Shown: in pieces, positions 52,401-61,108 of the stretch
Layout: each line of letters begins with the position of its first letter
Position numbering within the stretch: the stretch's first letter is position 1
Origin: Protonemura montana
Taxonomy: Eukaryota; Arthropoda; Insecta; Plecoptera; Nemouridae
DNA: 64,000 nt
Assembly (NCBI GenBank): GCA_947568835.1
Contig: OX387602.1
Span: 22,371,021 to 22,435,020 of the forward strand
Direction: 5' to 3'
Notes under the pieces: model-generated
What the model saw: only the letters and a program-made list of their open reading frames with translations
Databases searched by the model: none
Told to the model about the DNA's origin: nothing
Position numbers and translations under genes: made by a program

Positions 52401-54390
52401 AGTCAGGTATTGGGTGGGTGACCATCACACACATGACCAGTTCTATTTGGGAGAGAGGTTGGAGGGATGAAAGTTAAACAACACTGCGCTGGGTCAGGTA
52501 TTAGATGGGTGACCATCATACACATGACCAGTTCTGTTAGGGAGAGAGGTTGGAGGGATGAAAGTTAAGCAACACTGCGCTGGGTCAGGTATTGGATGGG
52601 TGACCATCATACACATGACCAGTTCTGTTCGCGAAAGAGGTTGGAAGGATGAAAGTTAAGCAACACTGCGCTGGGTCAGGTATTGGATGGGAGACCATCG
52701 TACACATGACCAGTTCTGTTCGGGAGAGAGGTTGGAGGGATGAAAGTTAAGCAACACTGCGCTGGGTCAGGTATTAGATGGGTGACCATCATACACATGA
52801 CCAGTTCTGTTAGGGAGAGAGGTTGGAGGGATGAAAGTTAAGCAACACTGCGCTGGGTTAGGTATTGGATGGGTGACCATCATACACATGACCAGTTCTG
52901 TTCGGGAGAGAGGTTAGAGGGATGAAAGTTAAGCAACACTGCGCTGGGTCAGGTATTGGATGGGTGACCATCATACACATGACCAGTTCTGTTCGGGAAA
53001 GAGGTTGGAAGGATGAAAGTTAAGCAACACTGCGCTGGGTCAGGTATTGGATGGGAGACCATCGTACACATGACCAGTTCTGTTCGGGAGAGAGGTTGGA
53101 GGGATGAAAGTTAAGCAACACTGCGCTGAGTCAGGTATTGGGTGGGTGACCATCATACACATGACCAGTTCTGTTCGGGAGAGAGGTTGGAGGGATGAAA
53201 GTAAGTACAGCAACTTCACTCGCCTTGCTTATCAACCTCTCGACAGCATGGATTTGTGGAGGAATCCTGTTCGCGTTGTACTGTCCTTCGGAAGGGACGT
53301 TAAGCCGGTGGTCCCCTTGGTCTTCGACAGGAGTAGGCTACGTGCCGGCACCGGGTTTCCCCTCCTCCCTTCTAGGCTAGGTTAGGTTCATCATCATCAT
53401 CCACTCATTCACCGACGCCATCAGACCAGTGCTGCATGGCACGTTGTCAAAACAGTGCGTCGTTAAAAACCGCAAATAATAATATTAACATAGATGTGTT
53501 GCCTAATCTGCGGCCTTTCTTTTCACGCAGGTTTCCACTCTGCCTTGGTTTGGATGGAAAGCTGTCCGCGGTGGGACGTAATCCGATCTCCTACCAGCGT
53601 CATCGAGACGTCTCTACAGCAGCGTCGATAGATGTAAGTCGGCATGCGAGCCTTCCAATACAAGTCCGTAATCTCTCGCCCTAGAATTGGCTTTTCAAAG
53701 ACGTATCGCGTCAAAAACTGGATACATTTTGTCTCCGTCTAAGAGATATAATCCACAGGTTCATGACCAACGAACAAAGCTAATGATGGTTTTTAGACTC
53801 ATGTCTACTTGATGTAAACTTAGCACTAGTTTTAACAAAAACTATTTCAACTGGGTTTTCAATGCTAAGTGAAGAACAACTGAATTTCCCGACGTTTCGT
53901 AACTTGCACCTGTTACTTTGTCAAGGGTAAAGCAGTCCTGACAAAACACAATGCATTAGTTTTTTAGTTATTGACCCTGATTATTTTATTTAGATGCATT
54001 TAGGAAGCTTGAACTTGGTAATTGTTATAATTTTATGTGGTTCTTTTGTTATTGGAAAATTGTCAGGACTGCTCTAACCCTTGATAAAGTAACCGGTACA
54101 AGTTACGAAACGCTGGGAAATTTAGTTGTCCTTTACTAAGCTTTCAAAACCCATTTCAAATAGTTTTTCTACATAGCTAATGTTTTCCCAAGTTTGAAAA
54201 CTGGTTTTGCGCAATTTTTCCCGAGTAAACGTCGCTGTCCGGAGCATGTTTTACTGAGTGCAAGAGTCGTCCTGTACCTGGCAATGAGTCTAATATGACT
54301 TAATTCTGTTGTCTTCAGGTGAACTCCACGAGCCGCTGCTGGAATCGGCTTCCTCCGACGAGACCTTGCTTCAAGCCCTGGAAATTGTAG
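46436..54390 (+). CDS. Candidate unrecognised spliced gene
   Basis: Exon-like segments with good splice sites and matching phases: 46436-46455, 46853-46942, 51970-52089, 53531-53633 and 54319-54390. Read from the ATG at 46436 they give a 134-codon frame including MSLKLFRHGTPST, RRLSFTIEESDGEDLEEPEP and GFPRNKCLTMEYIRQQNYR. A second frame is also open: an ATG at 46855, through the same 46.8- and 51.9-kb segments, then directly into 54319, giving MGRLQPKSSNMDEHF, SPATSVLRWNIFDN and GELHEPLLESASSDETLLQA up to a stop at 54453. I recognise neither product. The introns are filled with SINE arrays. It may be a real small gene, a non-coding transcript or chance; the splice sites are the main support. 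Confidence 0.3.
47105..47468 (-). repeat. 52-bp tandem array of truncated tRNA-like units
   Basis: Seven units of exactly 52 bp. On the minus strand each reads AGTAGCTCAATTGGTTAGAG (a perfect pol III A box and D arm) followed by an anticodon-like arm ACACC...GGTGG and GATCGGGGTCC, where the T arm should start. The next unit begins there, so every unit lacks the second half of a tRNA. A full-length relative is at 48343-48413 on the plus strand. Confidence 0.85.
48279..48413 (+). repeat. tRNA-like SINE head with leader
   Basis: A leader (CTCCTTGGAGATTCGTCG ... AAATCCTCT) precedes a complete tRNA-like fold at 48343-48413. The fold has acceptor arms TCCAA/TTGGA, A box TAGCTCAATTGGTTAGAG, anticodon-like stem CACC/GGTG and B-box-like GATTCCAGTCC. 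The same leader lies inverted at 47463-47520 next to the 52-bp array, so the two copies face each other. Confidence 0.7.
48575..48668 (+). repeat. tRNA-like SINE head
   Basis: A leader AAAATCCTCTTGAAAAGC precedes A box TTAGCTCACTTGG and B box GGGTTCGAGTCC, about 40 bases apart. This is the same leader type as the copies at 47.5 and 48.3 kb. It is not a functional tRNA: the acceptor stem is poor. Confidence 0.6.
48831..48875. repeat. 15-bp tandem repeat x3
   Basis: Three units of about CTTCGACGCCGAGAC within a GC-rich stretch. Confidence 0.7.
48950..50085. other. GC-richer spacer, no gene recognised
   Basis: G-rich on the plus strand, with short direct repeats such as the 10-bp GAGTCTACGA/GAGTCTTCGA series at 49505-49540. 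The open frames (87 and 64 codons) have no family resemblance. It lies inside the long presumed intron of the candidate gene. Confidence 0.45.
50089..50352 (+). repeat. 11-bp minisatellite
   Basis: About 24 units of CTGCGTTTATT with a few variants (CTGCGTTTTTA, CTTCGTTTATT). Because 11 is not a multiple of 3, all plus-strand frames cycle through the same 11 codons, which explains long artefactual open frames here. Confidence 0.95.
50485..50575 (+). repeat. 12-bp minisatellite
   Basis: About seven units of GTTAATGTTTGT (some GTCAATGTTTGT), ending in degenerate copies. Confidence 0.9.
50853..51000 (+). repeat. 69-bp tandem duplication with a tRNA T-arm-like motif
   Basis: Two full 69-bp units starting GGCAACAAAGATGGAACG, plus the start of a third. 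Each contains GGTTCTGGTTCGACTCCCAG, a good pol III B box, without a convincing A box. It looks like a duplicated tail half of a tRNA-derived sequence. Confidence 0.8.
51764..51800. repeat. Short inverted repeat
   Basis: GGGCGTATACCC and GGGTATACGCTC separated by a T-rich 12-base loop. The same GGGTATACGC word recurs at about 51377 and 51822, suggesting a decayed mobile element. Confidence 0.6.
52346..53466 (+). mobile_element. 5S rRNA-derived SINE with amplified internal array
   Basis: The head reads GTTGGAAACACCGGTTCTCG, ATCACC, AAGTTGAGCAA and GGTATTGGGTGGGTGACC, which follows 5S rRNA (ACCGGTTCTCGTCCGATCACC, AAGTTAAGCAAC, TGGATGGGTGACC) through its internal promoter. The promoter half is then repeated nine times with a 91-bp period. 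The tail contains CCTTCGGAAGGGACGTTAAG and GGTGGTCCC, a motif reminiscent of conserved SINE cores. It ends near GCGTCGTTAAA. A second copy lies inverted at 56163-57040. Confidence 0.85.
52382..53201 (+). repeat. 91-bp array of 5S-like promoter units
   Basis: Nine units with an exact 91-bp period. Each begins AAGTTAAGCAACACTGCGCT, includes GGATGGGTGACCATCATAC, and ends in GAGAGAGGTTGGAGGGATG. Units differ by only a few substitutions, so the amplification is recent or homogenised. Confidence 0.95.
53836..54169. mobile_element. Foldback (long-TIR) element, copy 1
   Basis: Two arms of about 110 bp are imperfect reverse complements (53836-53945 and about 54057-54169), separated by about 110 bp. 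Matching parts include TTTCGTAACTTG/CAAGTTACGAAA and GCAGTCCTGACA/TGTCAGGACTGC. A related, more decayed copy lies at 60409-60655. No coding frame. Confidence 0.8.
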
Positions 54391-54677
54391 CAAGGACGCG
54401 CTGTGAGAGTTTTATCGGGGCTCTGAGGAAACATGGGGCAAATTTTGTTAGATAGATAACATATTTAATTGCTTGCTTTGCGGGGCATAACGTCACGTCA
54501 GTTCAGAGGCTGTTCAAGTCTCGAGTTCGGGAAATATTCATAATTATTGATTAATTTGTGTGACATGAGAGAAGTTGAGAAAAATTTGGGGACAAGGCCA
54601 TTGTTGTTAGACTTCCTGTTCAAGTTCTGGTCGTTGTAGGTTCTTGCTAGAGGTGTATCGTTCTTCACGGTTAGATT

Positions 54678-54693
54678 GGTTCGGTACCGAACC
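54678..54693. repeat. 16-bp perfect palindrome
   Basis: GGTTCGGTACCGAACC. No neighbouring feature explains it. Confidence 0.8.
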
Positions 54694-54699
54694 GTAGTA

Positions 54700-55440
54700 G
54701 GTTTGTTAGGTTTGTTAGGTTTTGGTGTCGAATGGTTGTTTCTTTGTCGCTTTGTCCATCGTTGAGGGTCGCTGGAATTAGGTTAATTTGATCTTCTAGT
54801 TTTCATGTCCAATTTTGTTCTCTTCTCTCATGTTGCGTTTTTCTCTCTTAGCTCGCCTTACGGCTAGAACATTTTGTAATATTGTGGTCAATAGAGCCAA
54901 CATAAAATCATAGCAGATAGAGTCATAAGGGGAGAGTAGGGTTTCCTCAGATGCTTTGGGATTCATGTGACCAAATTTACAAGCCATAGGACTTTATCGC
55001 TCGCCTGCATAATGTTCCTGTTTGCACCCGTGAGGCCCGCCTCGGACGTTCGTTTTTCATGGTTTTCGCGCGTCTTAAGTTAAGCTAATGCTGGGCGATT
55101 GATTATAATCTCCACAAATCACAGATTATAATCGGCCATGACCACTGACCTCACGGAACAAACGCTTGGAAATATCAAATGAATCACTCTCACAGTTAGC
55201 AAGATTTACGTAAACACAAACACGTGAATAGTAATTCAGATATTGTTAAACATTTGAATTGTATTTGATGGCGATGTTATTGTCATTCTATATATTGTGT
55301 TGTGATATAAAAATTTACAACCCTACAGCCTTTTGATTGGGATCCCTGGATGAAAAGAAATTTCACGAATTTGCGGTGCTTGTAAAACTGGAATCCCTGT
55401 AACTTCCACTTCCAAATTTTCCTTCTGCCTAAAGGTACCT
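54700..55440. other. Spacer, nothing recognised
   Basis: AT-rich sequence between the last exon of the candidate gene and the next inverted repeat. No gene or repeat family recognised. Confidence 0.45.
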
Positions 55441-55472
55441 CAGTATATTCTTATTATTGTACACATTAAGTT

Positions 55473-56130
55473 ACTCAAGGTAGCAAGAAATCGTATGTGT
55501 GTTGGGAATTAGACGCCGTTTAACCCCTTCAGAAAATCCTGCCCAGATTTTCCTTCTGCCTAAAGGTACCTTTAGGTATCTCTGTATGTTCTTTAATTGT
55601 ACAAGATTGTTTAGTTGGACCGGGTTTTCGTCTGGTAATTACAGCAAGTTTAGACATTCACGCTTCTCTGGTATGTTTATTTATTTTAGTCGTAATTGTG
55701 TCCATTTAGTGCATTCTCATTTTATAAGTAATTTTTGTTTGTTTTGATACGATTTGTTTTATTTTGAGCCTGGATTCAAATTGTTTTTGTAGTTCTTTTA
55801 ATTACTCGCAATATTTTTCATTTCTTTATGTTCGAATTTGCGCGAATGGTATTAAATTACATGGTCCATTGCTGGGTTTCTGATTCGCTTAGCGGGCATG
55901 ATAGTAGCCTCCTAAGGGGTGTTTAAATGTCAGCCATGTTTAATCAGAATGTGCCGCTGGTTGAGCCGGACCCCAACAAGCAGCCCATTCAGATTGTCGA
56001 ATTGAAACATCTTGTAAAATGATGACAGCATAACGAGGTTTCTTGAGGTAGAAGGAAATTTTGTGCCCGAATGTTCTAAATGGGTTTAAAATTGTCCACA
56101 ACACGATTTCTTGCTATCTTGAGTAACTAA
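55473..56130. repeat. Inverted repeat pair, probable MITE
   Basis: AGTTACTCAAGGTAGCAAG followed by AAATCG on the left is mirrored near 56098-56128 (reverse complement AGTTACTCAAGATAGCAAG, AAATCG). The word TTTTCCTTCTGCCTAAAGGT also occurs twice directly at 55420 and 55548. The full ends were not resolved. Confidence 0.5.
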
Positions 56131-56162
56131 ACCCGGCTTCAACTTCCAAACGAAAACCTATT

Positions 56163-57040
56163 GATTGAATGATTGATTACTGGGGTTTAACGACGCAATG
56201 TTATACAACTGGGCATGCGGCTCTGGTCTAATGGCGACGGTGAATGAGCGGATGATTATGAGGATGATGATTAATCTAACCTAGCCTAGAAGGGAGGCGG
56301 GGAAACCCGGTGACTGCACGTACCCTACTTCTGTTGAAAAGCTTGGACCACCGGCTTAACGTCCCTTCCGAAGGACGGTACAACGCGAACAACAGGATTC
56401 CTCCACAAATCCATGCTGTCGAGAGGTTGATAAGCAAGGCGAGTGAAGTTGCTGTACTAACTTTCATCCCTCCAACCTCTCTCCCGAACAGAACTGGTCA
56501 TGTGTATGATGGTCACCCATCCAATACCTGACCCAGCGCAGTGTTGCTTAACTTTGATCCCTCCAACCTCTCTCCCGAACAGAACTGGTCATGTGTATGA
56601 TGGTCACCCATCCAATACCTGACTCAGCGCAGTGTTGCTTAACTTTGATCCCTCCAACCTCTTTCCCGAACAGAACTGGTCATGTGTATGATGGTCACAC
56701 ATACAATACCTGACCCAGCGCAGTGTTGCTTAACTTCCATCCCTCTAACCTCTCTCCCGAACAGAACAGGTCATGTGTATGATGGTCACCCATCCAATAC
56801 CTGACTCAGCGCAGTGTTGCTTAACTTTAATCCCTCCAACCTCTCTCCCGAACAGAACTGGTCATGTGTATGATGGTCACCCATCCAATACCTGACTCAG
56901 CGCATTGTTGCTTAACTTTAATCCCTCCAACCTCTCTTCCGAACAGAACTGGTCATGTGTATGATGGTCACCCATACAATACCTGACCCAGCGCAGTGTT
57001 GCTTAACTTCGGTGATTTAACGAGAACCGGTGTTTCCAAC
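56163..57040 (-). mobile_element. 5S rRNA-derived SINE, inverted copy
   Basis: On the minus strand it begins with GTTGGAAACACCGGTTCTCG and ATCACCGAAGTTAAGCAAC. It continues through six 91-bp promoter-type units and ends with the same tail (CCTTCGGAAGGGACGTTAAG ... CATTGCGTCGTTAAACCCC). The head is closer to 5S rRNA than that of the plus-strand copy. The two copies form an inverted pair with a 2.7-kb spacer. Confidence 0.85.
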
Positions 57041-57282
57041 ACGCCAAACAGGGAGTACCCCCCCTTCATTTTCTCACTAATAAATGTTAACACAAATTTT
57101 GTTAAAGTTAGCCTTTTTTGTCCAGGGCTGGGCCAAAAATGTAGACCATCACTGATCGAAAGCTTATCAAGTACTCTATCATTTTTGAAAATTTCAAGGG
57201 AGTAGCCCCCCTTCATTTTCTCGCAAATAAATGAAAACCAAATTTTTTTAGGCTAGCGCTTATGAGTTTTGTAGGCTGTTTT
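57041..57282 (-). repeat. 148-bp family, inverted copy
   Basis: The minus strand matches the 44.6-kb repeat: GCGAGAAAATGAAGGGGGGC, CTACTCCC, TTTTTGGCCCAG and CATAAGCGCTAGCCT. It directly abuts the head of the inverted 5S SINE, which probably inserted into it. Confidence 0.85.
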
Positions 57283-57370
57283 CTCGTTGCGCTATGTTGA
57301 GTTGGTGCCTTTAGATGGCGTTTTAGATTTTGCGAGCTAAGTATCCACTAGTAGGAAGCTAGACTGGCAA

Positions 57371-57431
57371 AATGTGCAACCGACCCGGGCTACGAACCCG
57401 GGACTTCCCAATCGCCGGTCGGGTGCCCTAC
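57371..57431 (-). repeat. tRNA-derived SINE head
   Basis: The minus strand reads TTGGTAGGGCACCCG (A-box region) and CCCGGGTTCGTAGCCCGGG. The latter is a flawless T arm with a 6-bp stem and the 7-base loop TTCGTAG. The downstream words match the fragment in the ORC5 intron at 20.4-20.5 kb. Confidence 0.65.
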
Positions 57432-57492
57432 CAACTGTGTTCGTGCCCATCGTGTTCAGGGGTGAAAACAACCCCTTTGATCTTAGCCCCCG

Positions 57493-57967
57493 TTCTTACC
57501 TGTGATGAAAACTTACCCTGTGTTTCTTGATTTTCTTCTGATAATCTGAGTTCATTGACCCCAACGCCTGCACCATCAGCACCACATCATCGCACACGTG
57601 TACGATGGGTTGCCTACCAATCAGGATTCACAAATAAATATTACCGTCAGAAATTATTTATTTACATCTCGTTTTATTTCACAACAAACTCTTACAATCA
57701 TTTGTTTTTACACTGCAGCCAACTCCATTTTTTAACAATATCTTATTTCCCTAGAATTTCATCGTGTCTCGGTGGCTCATTGCAGAAGTTGCTTCATGAG
57801 ATCGTCGTCCCGTGGTCTCGAGTTCGATCCCCGGTCGCTTCGCTTTTTGTTTATCAGAAAATATAGAATTGATTTTCAGTGATTGACTTCACGTGTTTGT
57901 TAATACATCCATCCTGATTGCATGAGTATGTGGCCGAGTGGGATGTATTCTTTGAAAGATAATGGAT
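57493..57967 (+). repeat. 470-bp duplicated segment, copy 1
   Basis: Runs from CGTTCTTACCTGTGATG through a tRNA-like head (57765-57842: A-box-like TGGCTCATTGCAGAAG, B box GAGTTCGATCC) to TGTGGCCGAGTGGGATG. A second copy, roughly 90% identical by eye, is at 59104-59575. Confidence 0.85.
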
Positions 57968-58199
57968 CGCTCGTCATCTCGGCTAAATGCAGGTTGTATC
58001 TAATTGTGAACTTTTTTGTCATCTAGTGGCAAACTGTAATAACTAAATTAGTGTTGTCAATTTGTTGCTAGATGGCAGCAGCAGTGGTTCAGAGTTGTGT
58101 AGCGCACCATGTAGCCGAGATGAAACAAATTGTAAACTGAACCACCCGGCGTGCTTGTTTGCATTAAAATACAAATACAAATATCAAATACAAATAGTA

Positions 58200-59103
58200 C
58201 AAAATCTAATTAGCCCATCGTGTTCGGGGGTGCAAACTTCCCTTAGACCACAGTATGGGCGGATCTTCAAAAATCAAGAAAAAACGTAAGGGGTAAGTCC
58301 ATTGATTTTTGCAATATTTTTCGAGTGGAATTTCAAGTGATGGATTTTGTAATAGTCCAACATCTAAATAGCCCATCGTATTCAGGGGTGCAAACTACCC
58401 CTTAGATCACAGTACGGGTGAATCTTCACAAAACAAAGAAAAAACGTCCATTGATTTTTCAATATTTTTCGAGTGGAATTTCAAGTGATGGATTTTGACC
58501 CGCGAGGGGTGTTAACAGGAGTGAAATTTCAAGGGAAGTCGAATGCACCCCTCAGATTTTGTCTCCGATTAATATTAAGGAAGTTATTTAAGTTTTAATG
58601 TTTGAAATCAATATAGTGGCTAAAGTATAAGGCTGACGCAAAATCTAATTAGCCCATCGTGTTCGGGGGTGCAAACTTCCCCTTAGACCACAGTATAAGC
58701 GAATCTTCAAAATTCAAGAAAAAACGTAAGGGGTTAGTCCATTGATTTTTCAATATTTTTTGAGTGGAATTTCAAGTGATAGATTTTGACCCGCGAGGAG
58801 TGTCAAGAGGGGTCGAATGCACCCCTCAAATTTTGTCTCCGATTAATATTAAAGAAGTTATTTAAGTTTTAATGTTTAAAATCAATATAGTGGCTAAAGT
58901 ATAAGGCTGACGCAAAATCTAATTCGCCCATCGTGTTCGGGGGTGCAAACTTCCCCTTAGACCACAGTATAAGCGAATTTTAAAAAATCAAGAAAAAACG
59001 ACGTCCATTGATTTTTTCAATATTTTTCGAGTGGAAATTTAATTGACGGATTTTGACCCTTGAATGGTGTCAACTGGGGTGAAATTTCAAGGGGAGTTGA
59101 ATG
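58200..59103 (+). repeat. Diverged tandem repeats with GCCCATCGTGTTCGGGGGTG
   Basis: Copies start near 58202, 58365, 58640 and 58916. Each carries GCCCATCGTGTTCGGGGGTG, CCACAGTAT, a Lys-like AATCAAGAAAAAACG word and TTTTCGAGTGGAA. The last full spacing is about 276 bp. A related fragment at 57448 begins the region. No coding frame. Confidence 0.8.
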
Positions 59104-59575
59104 CACCCCTCCGTTCTTACCTGTGATGAAAACTTACCCCGTGTTTCTTGATTTTCTTCTGATTATCTGTGTTCATTGACCCCAACGCCTGCACCATCAG
59201 CAGCACATCAGCGCACACGTGTACGATGGGTTGCCTACCCATCAGGATTCACAAATAAATATTACCGCCATAAATTATTTATTTACATCTCGTTTTATTT
59301 CATAACAAACTCTTACAATCAACTGTTTTTACACTGCAGCCAACTACATTGTTTAACAATATCTTATTTCCCATCAATATCAACGTGTCTCGGTGGCTCA
59401 TTGCAGAAGTTGCTTCATATGATCGTTGTACCGCGGTCTCGGGTTCGATTCCCGGCCAATCCGCTTTTTGTTTATCAGAGAATATAGAATTGATTTTCAG
59501 TGATTGACACCACGTGTTTGTTAATAAATCCATCCTGATTGCATGAGTCTATGTGGCCGAGTGGGATGTTCGTCA
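59104..59575 (+). repeat. 470-bp duplicated segment, copy 2
   Basis: The second copy of 57493-57967, including the tRNA-like head at 59384-59464 (B box GGGTTCGATTCCC). Together with the 58.2-59.1 kb repeats between them the two copies form a segmental tandem arrangement. Confidence 0.85.
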
Positions 59576-59617
59576 TCTTCGGTTCGAGGAGTCCCCAGTT
59601 CGATCCCTGACGCATCC
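59549..59617 (+). repeat. tRNA-like SINE head
   Basis: A box TGGCCGAGTGGGATG and B box CAGTTCGATCC, separated by about 33 bases. The shared sequence before it ties it to the end of the 470-bp duplicated segment. Pairing is too poor for a functional tRNA. Confidence 0.55.
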
Positions 59618-59916
59618 GTCAGCAAAGCTACGTCACAAGGCAAGTATCAAACAATGCGTGTGTGTGCGTATGTGCGTGTTCATATGTCATCAATATGACA
59701 TTCCATCTCTCGTCAGTTTCATCGAGATCATCATGTGACAACTCTAAGACGTCGACTCGTATGCACGGCTTGTTGGGTTGCAATCTTCATCACCGAATAA
59801 CAATCTCAGAATGAATGAATTCACTGATCTGCTTTTTGTTCTTCAAGTCGCGACTGTAATTCATTACAAAAGATAAATTGCATCTAATGTTGGCTAATAA
59901 ATCCCCTTCATATCAA

Positions 59917-59986
59917 GTGTCCATGTAGCTCAGTGGTATGGTCTACATCTTCAGTAGGAAGGATTCGGGGTTCGATCCTCGACACG
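59917..59986 (+). repeat. tRNA-like SINE head
   Basis: Ends GTGTC/GACAC can pair. The A box is TAGCTCAGTGGTATGG. A CTAC/GTAG stem closes the 7-base loop ATCTTCA (anticodon CTT if read as a tRNA). The B box is GGGTTCGATCC. T-arm pairing is imperfect, so I treat it as a tRNA-derived repeat rather than a tRNA gene. Confidence 0.55.
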
Positions 59987-60139
59987 TTCATGTTTTGTTT
60001 TCTGCAACACCTCATTAAAAATATATTTCCATTGAAGGGAATCACGATAAAAATAATGAGAAGTATTTCAGTGAAGTTTTTTTTTTTTTTACTAAGTCCA
60101 AAGTGGCTCATATACAATTTAAACCACTAGATTATTATC

Positions 60140-60217
60140 AGGGTAACGTGGCTCAATGGTAACGTGCTGGCTTCAGTGCTGCACACGGATTTATATTCCC
60201 GGGTTCGAATCCGGTCA
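60140..60217 (+). repeat. tRNA-like SINE head
   Basis: A box TGGCTCAATGGTAACG and B box GGGTTCGAATCC. It is followed 30 bases later by a long T run (60246-60279), the pol III stop and tail signal. The spacing between boxes is longer than in a normal tRNA. Confidence 0.55.
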
Positions 60218-60240
60218 AAACTAGGTTTTGTTTCCAGTTT

Positions 60241-60245
<5 letters not shown>

Positions 60246-60279
<34 letters not shown>
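60246..60279 (+). repeat. Poly-T run
   Basis: About 34 T immediately downstream of a tRNA-like head; it could end pol III transcripts of that head. Confidence 0.85.
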
Positions 60280-60408
60280 CGCGGACAGAATAAAGGGGTC
60301 AGTGTTTTGAAAAATACAATCAACTATTTCAGCAAGATTTTGTATTTATTGTAAGTCATGGCAATACATTTCATTCTCACAAGCAGCAACAATATCACAT
60401 TTGCAATA

Positions 60409-60655
60409 ACTTTCTACAACTGGGTTTTTTCAATGCTAAGTGAAAACAACTCATTTTACTAAATTTCTACAACTCATGGCTGTCACTTTATTGAGGGTGA
60501 AAGCAGTTCTGACATTTCTCTGATAACAAAAAAACCAAAAAAATATCAACAATTACTTTTACTTAAATAATTACCCTAACAAATATTGTTGGTAAACGTT
60601 GGGAAAATTAGTTGTTCTTTGCTTTGCATTCAAAAAACAAATTGAAAAGGTTTTC
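60409..60655. mobile_element. Foldback element, copy 2
   Basis: Carries the same arm words as the 53.8-kb foldback (CAACTGGGTTTTTTCAATGC, GGTGAAAGCAGTTCTGACA, and the mirrored GTTGGGAAAATTAGTTGTTC), with a shorter, decayed centre. Confidence 0.65.
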
Positions 60656-61108
60656 TTGAAACAACCATCTCAAGTTGAAAACAAAAGACAACAAGGATTT
60701 CAGACCGTCGTGGAAACTATTGGGTCGCTACGTTCAATAAACAAAATCTAAATTCCAGTCGACCGGTGCTTTTGATTGGAGGAAGCTAAAAAACAGCTGA
60801 CAGTTTCCGAGATCTCTGTCCCAGTGGCATTTTGATTCTTATCCTGCGGTTGTTTTATTCCTAACAAAGCTTGCGGATCATTCCATGTCAAATAGGACCA
60901 ACCTTGATCTTAACCAACTTGGAATTTCATGACATCTCACTTGTTCAGAATGTTGCTTTGAGTAAAAGCATTTTTTTTTTACTCGAAGAGTTCAAAAGTT
61001 ATGGGGGGTTTTTGGCAAATTTCATGAAATTCAGAGTCAGTGAAGGTAAAAATTAATTTTAAATAGCTTAGTTATGCTTATATTTCCGTTTATAAATATG
61101 CATTTTTT

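Noticed and set aside
52346-52422. Functional 5S rRNA gene
   Set aside because: Only the first two thirds resemble 5S; the 3' third that should pair with the 5' end is replaced by repeat sequence.
59917-59986. Genuine tRNA-Lys(CTT) gene
   Set aside because: A and B boxes and an anticodon stem are present, but T-arm and acceptor pairing are imperfect and it lies in a chain of tRNA-like repeat heads.
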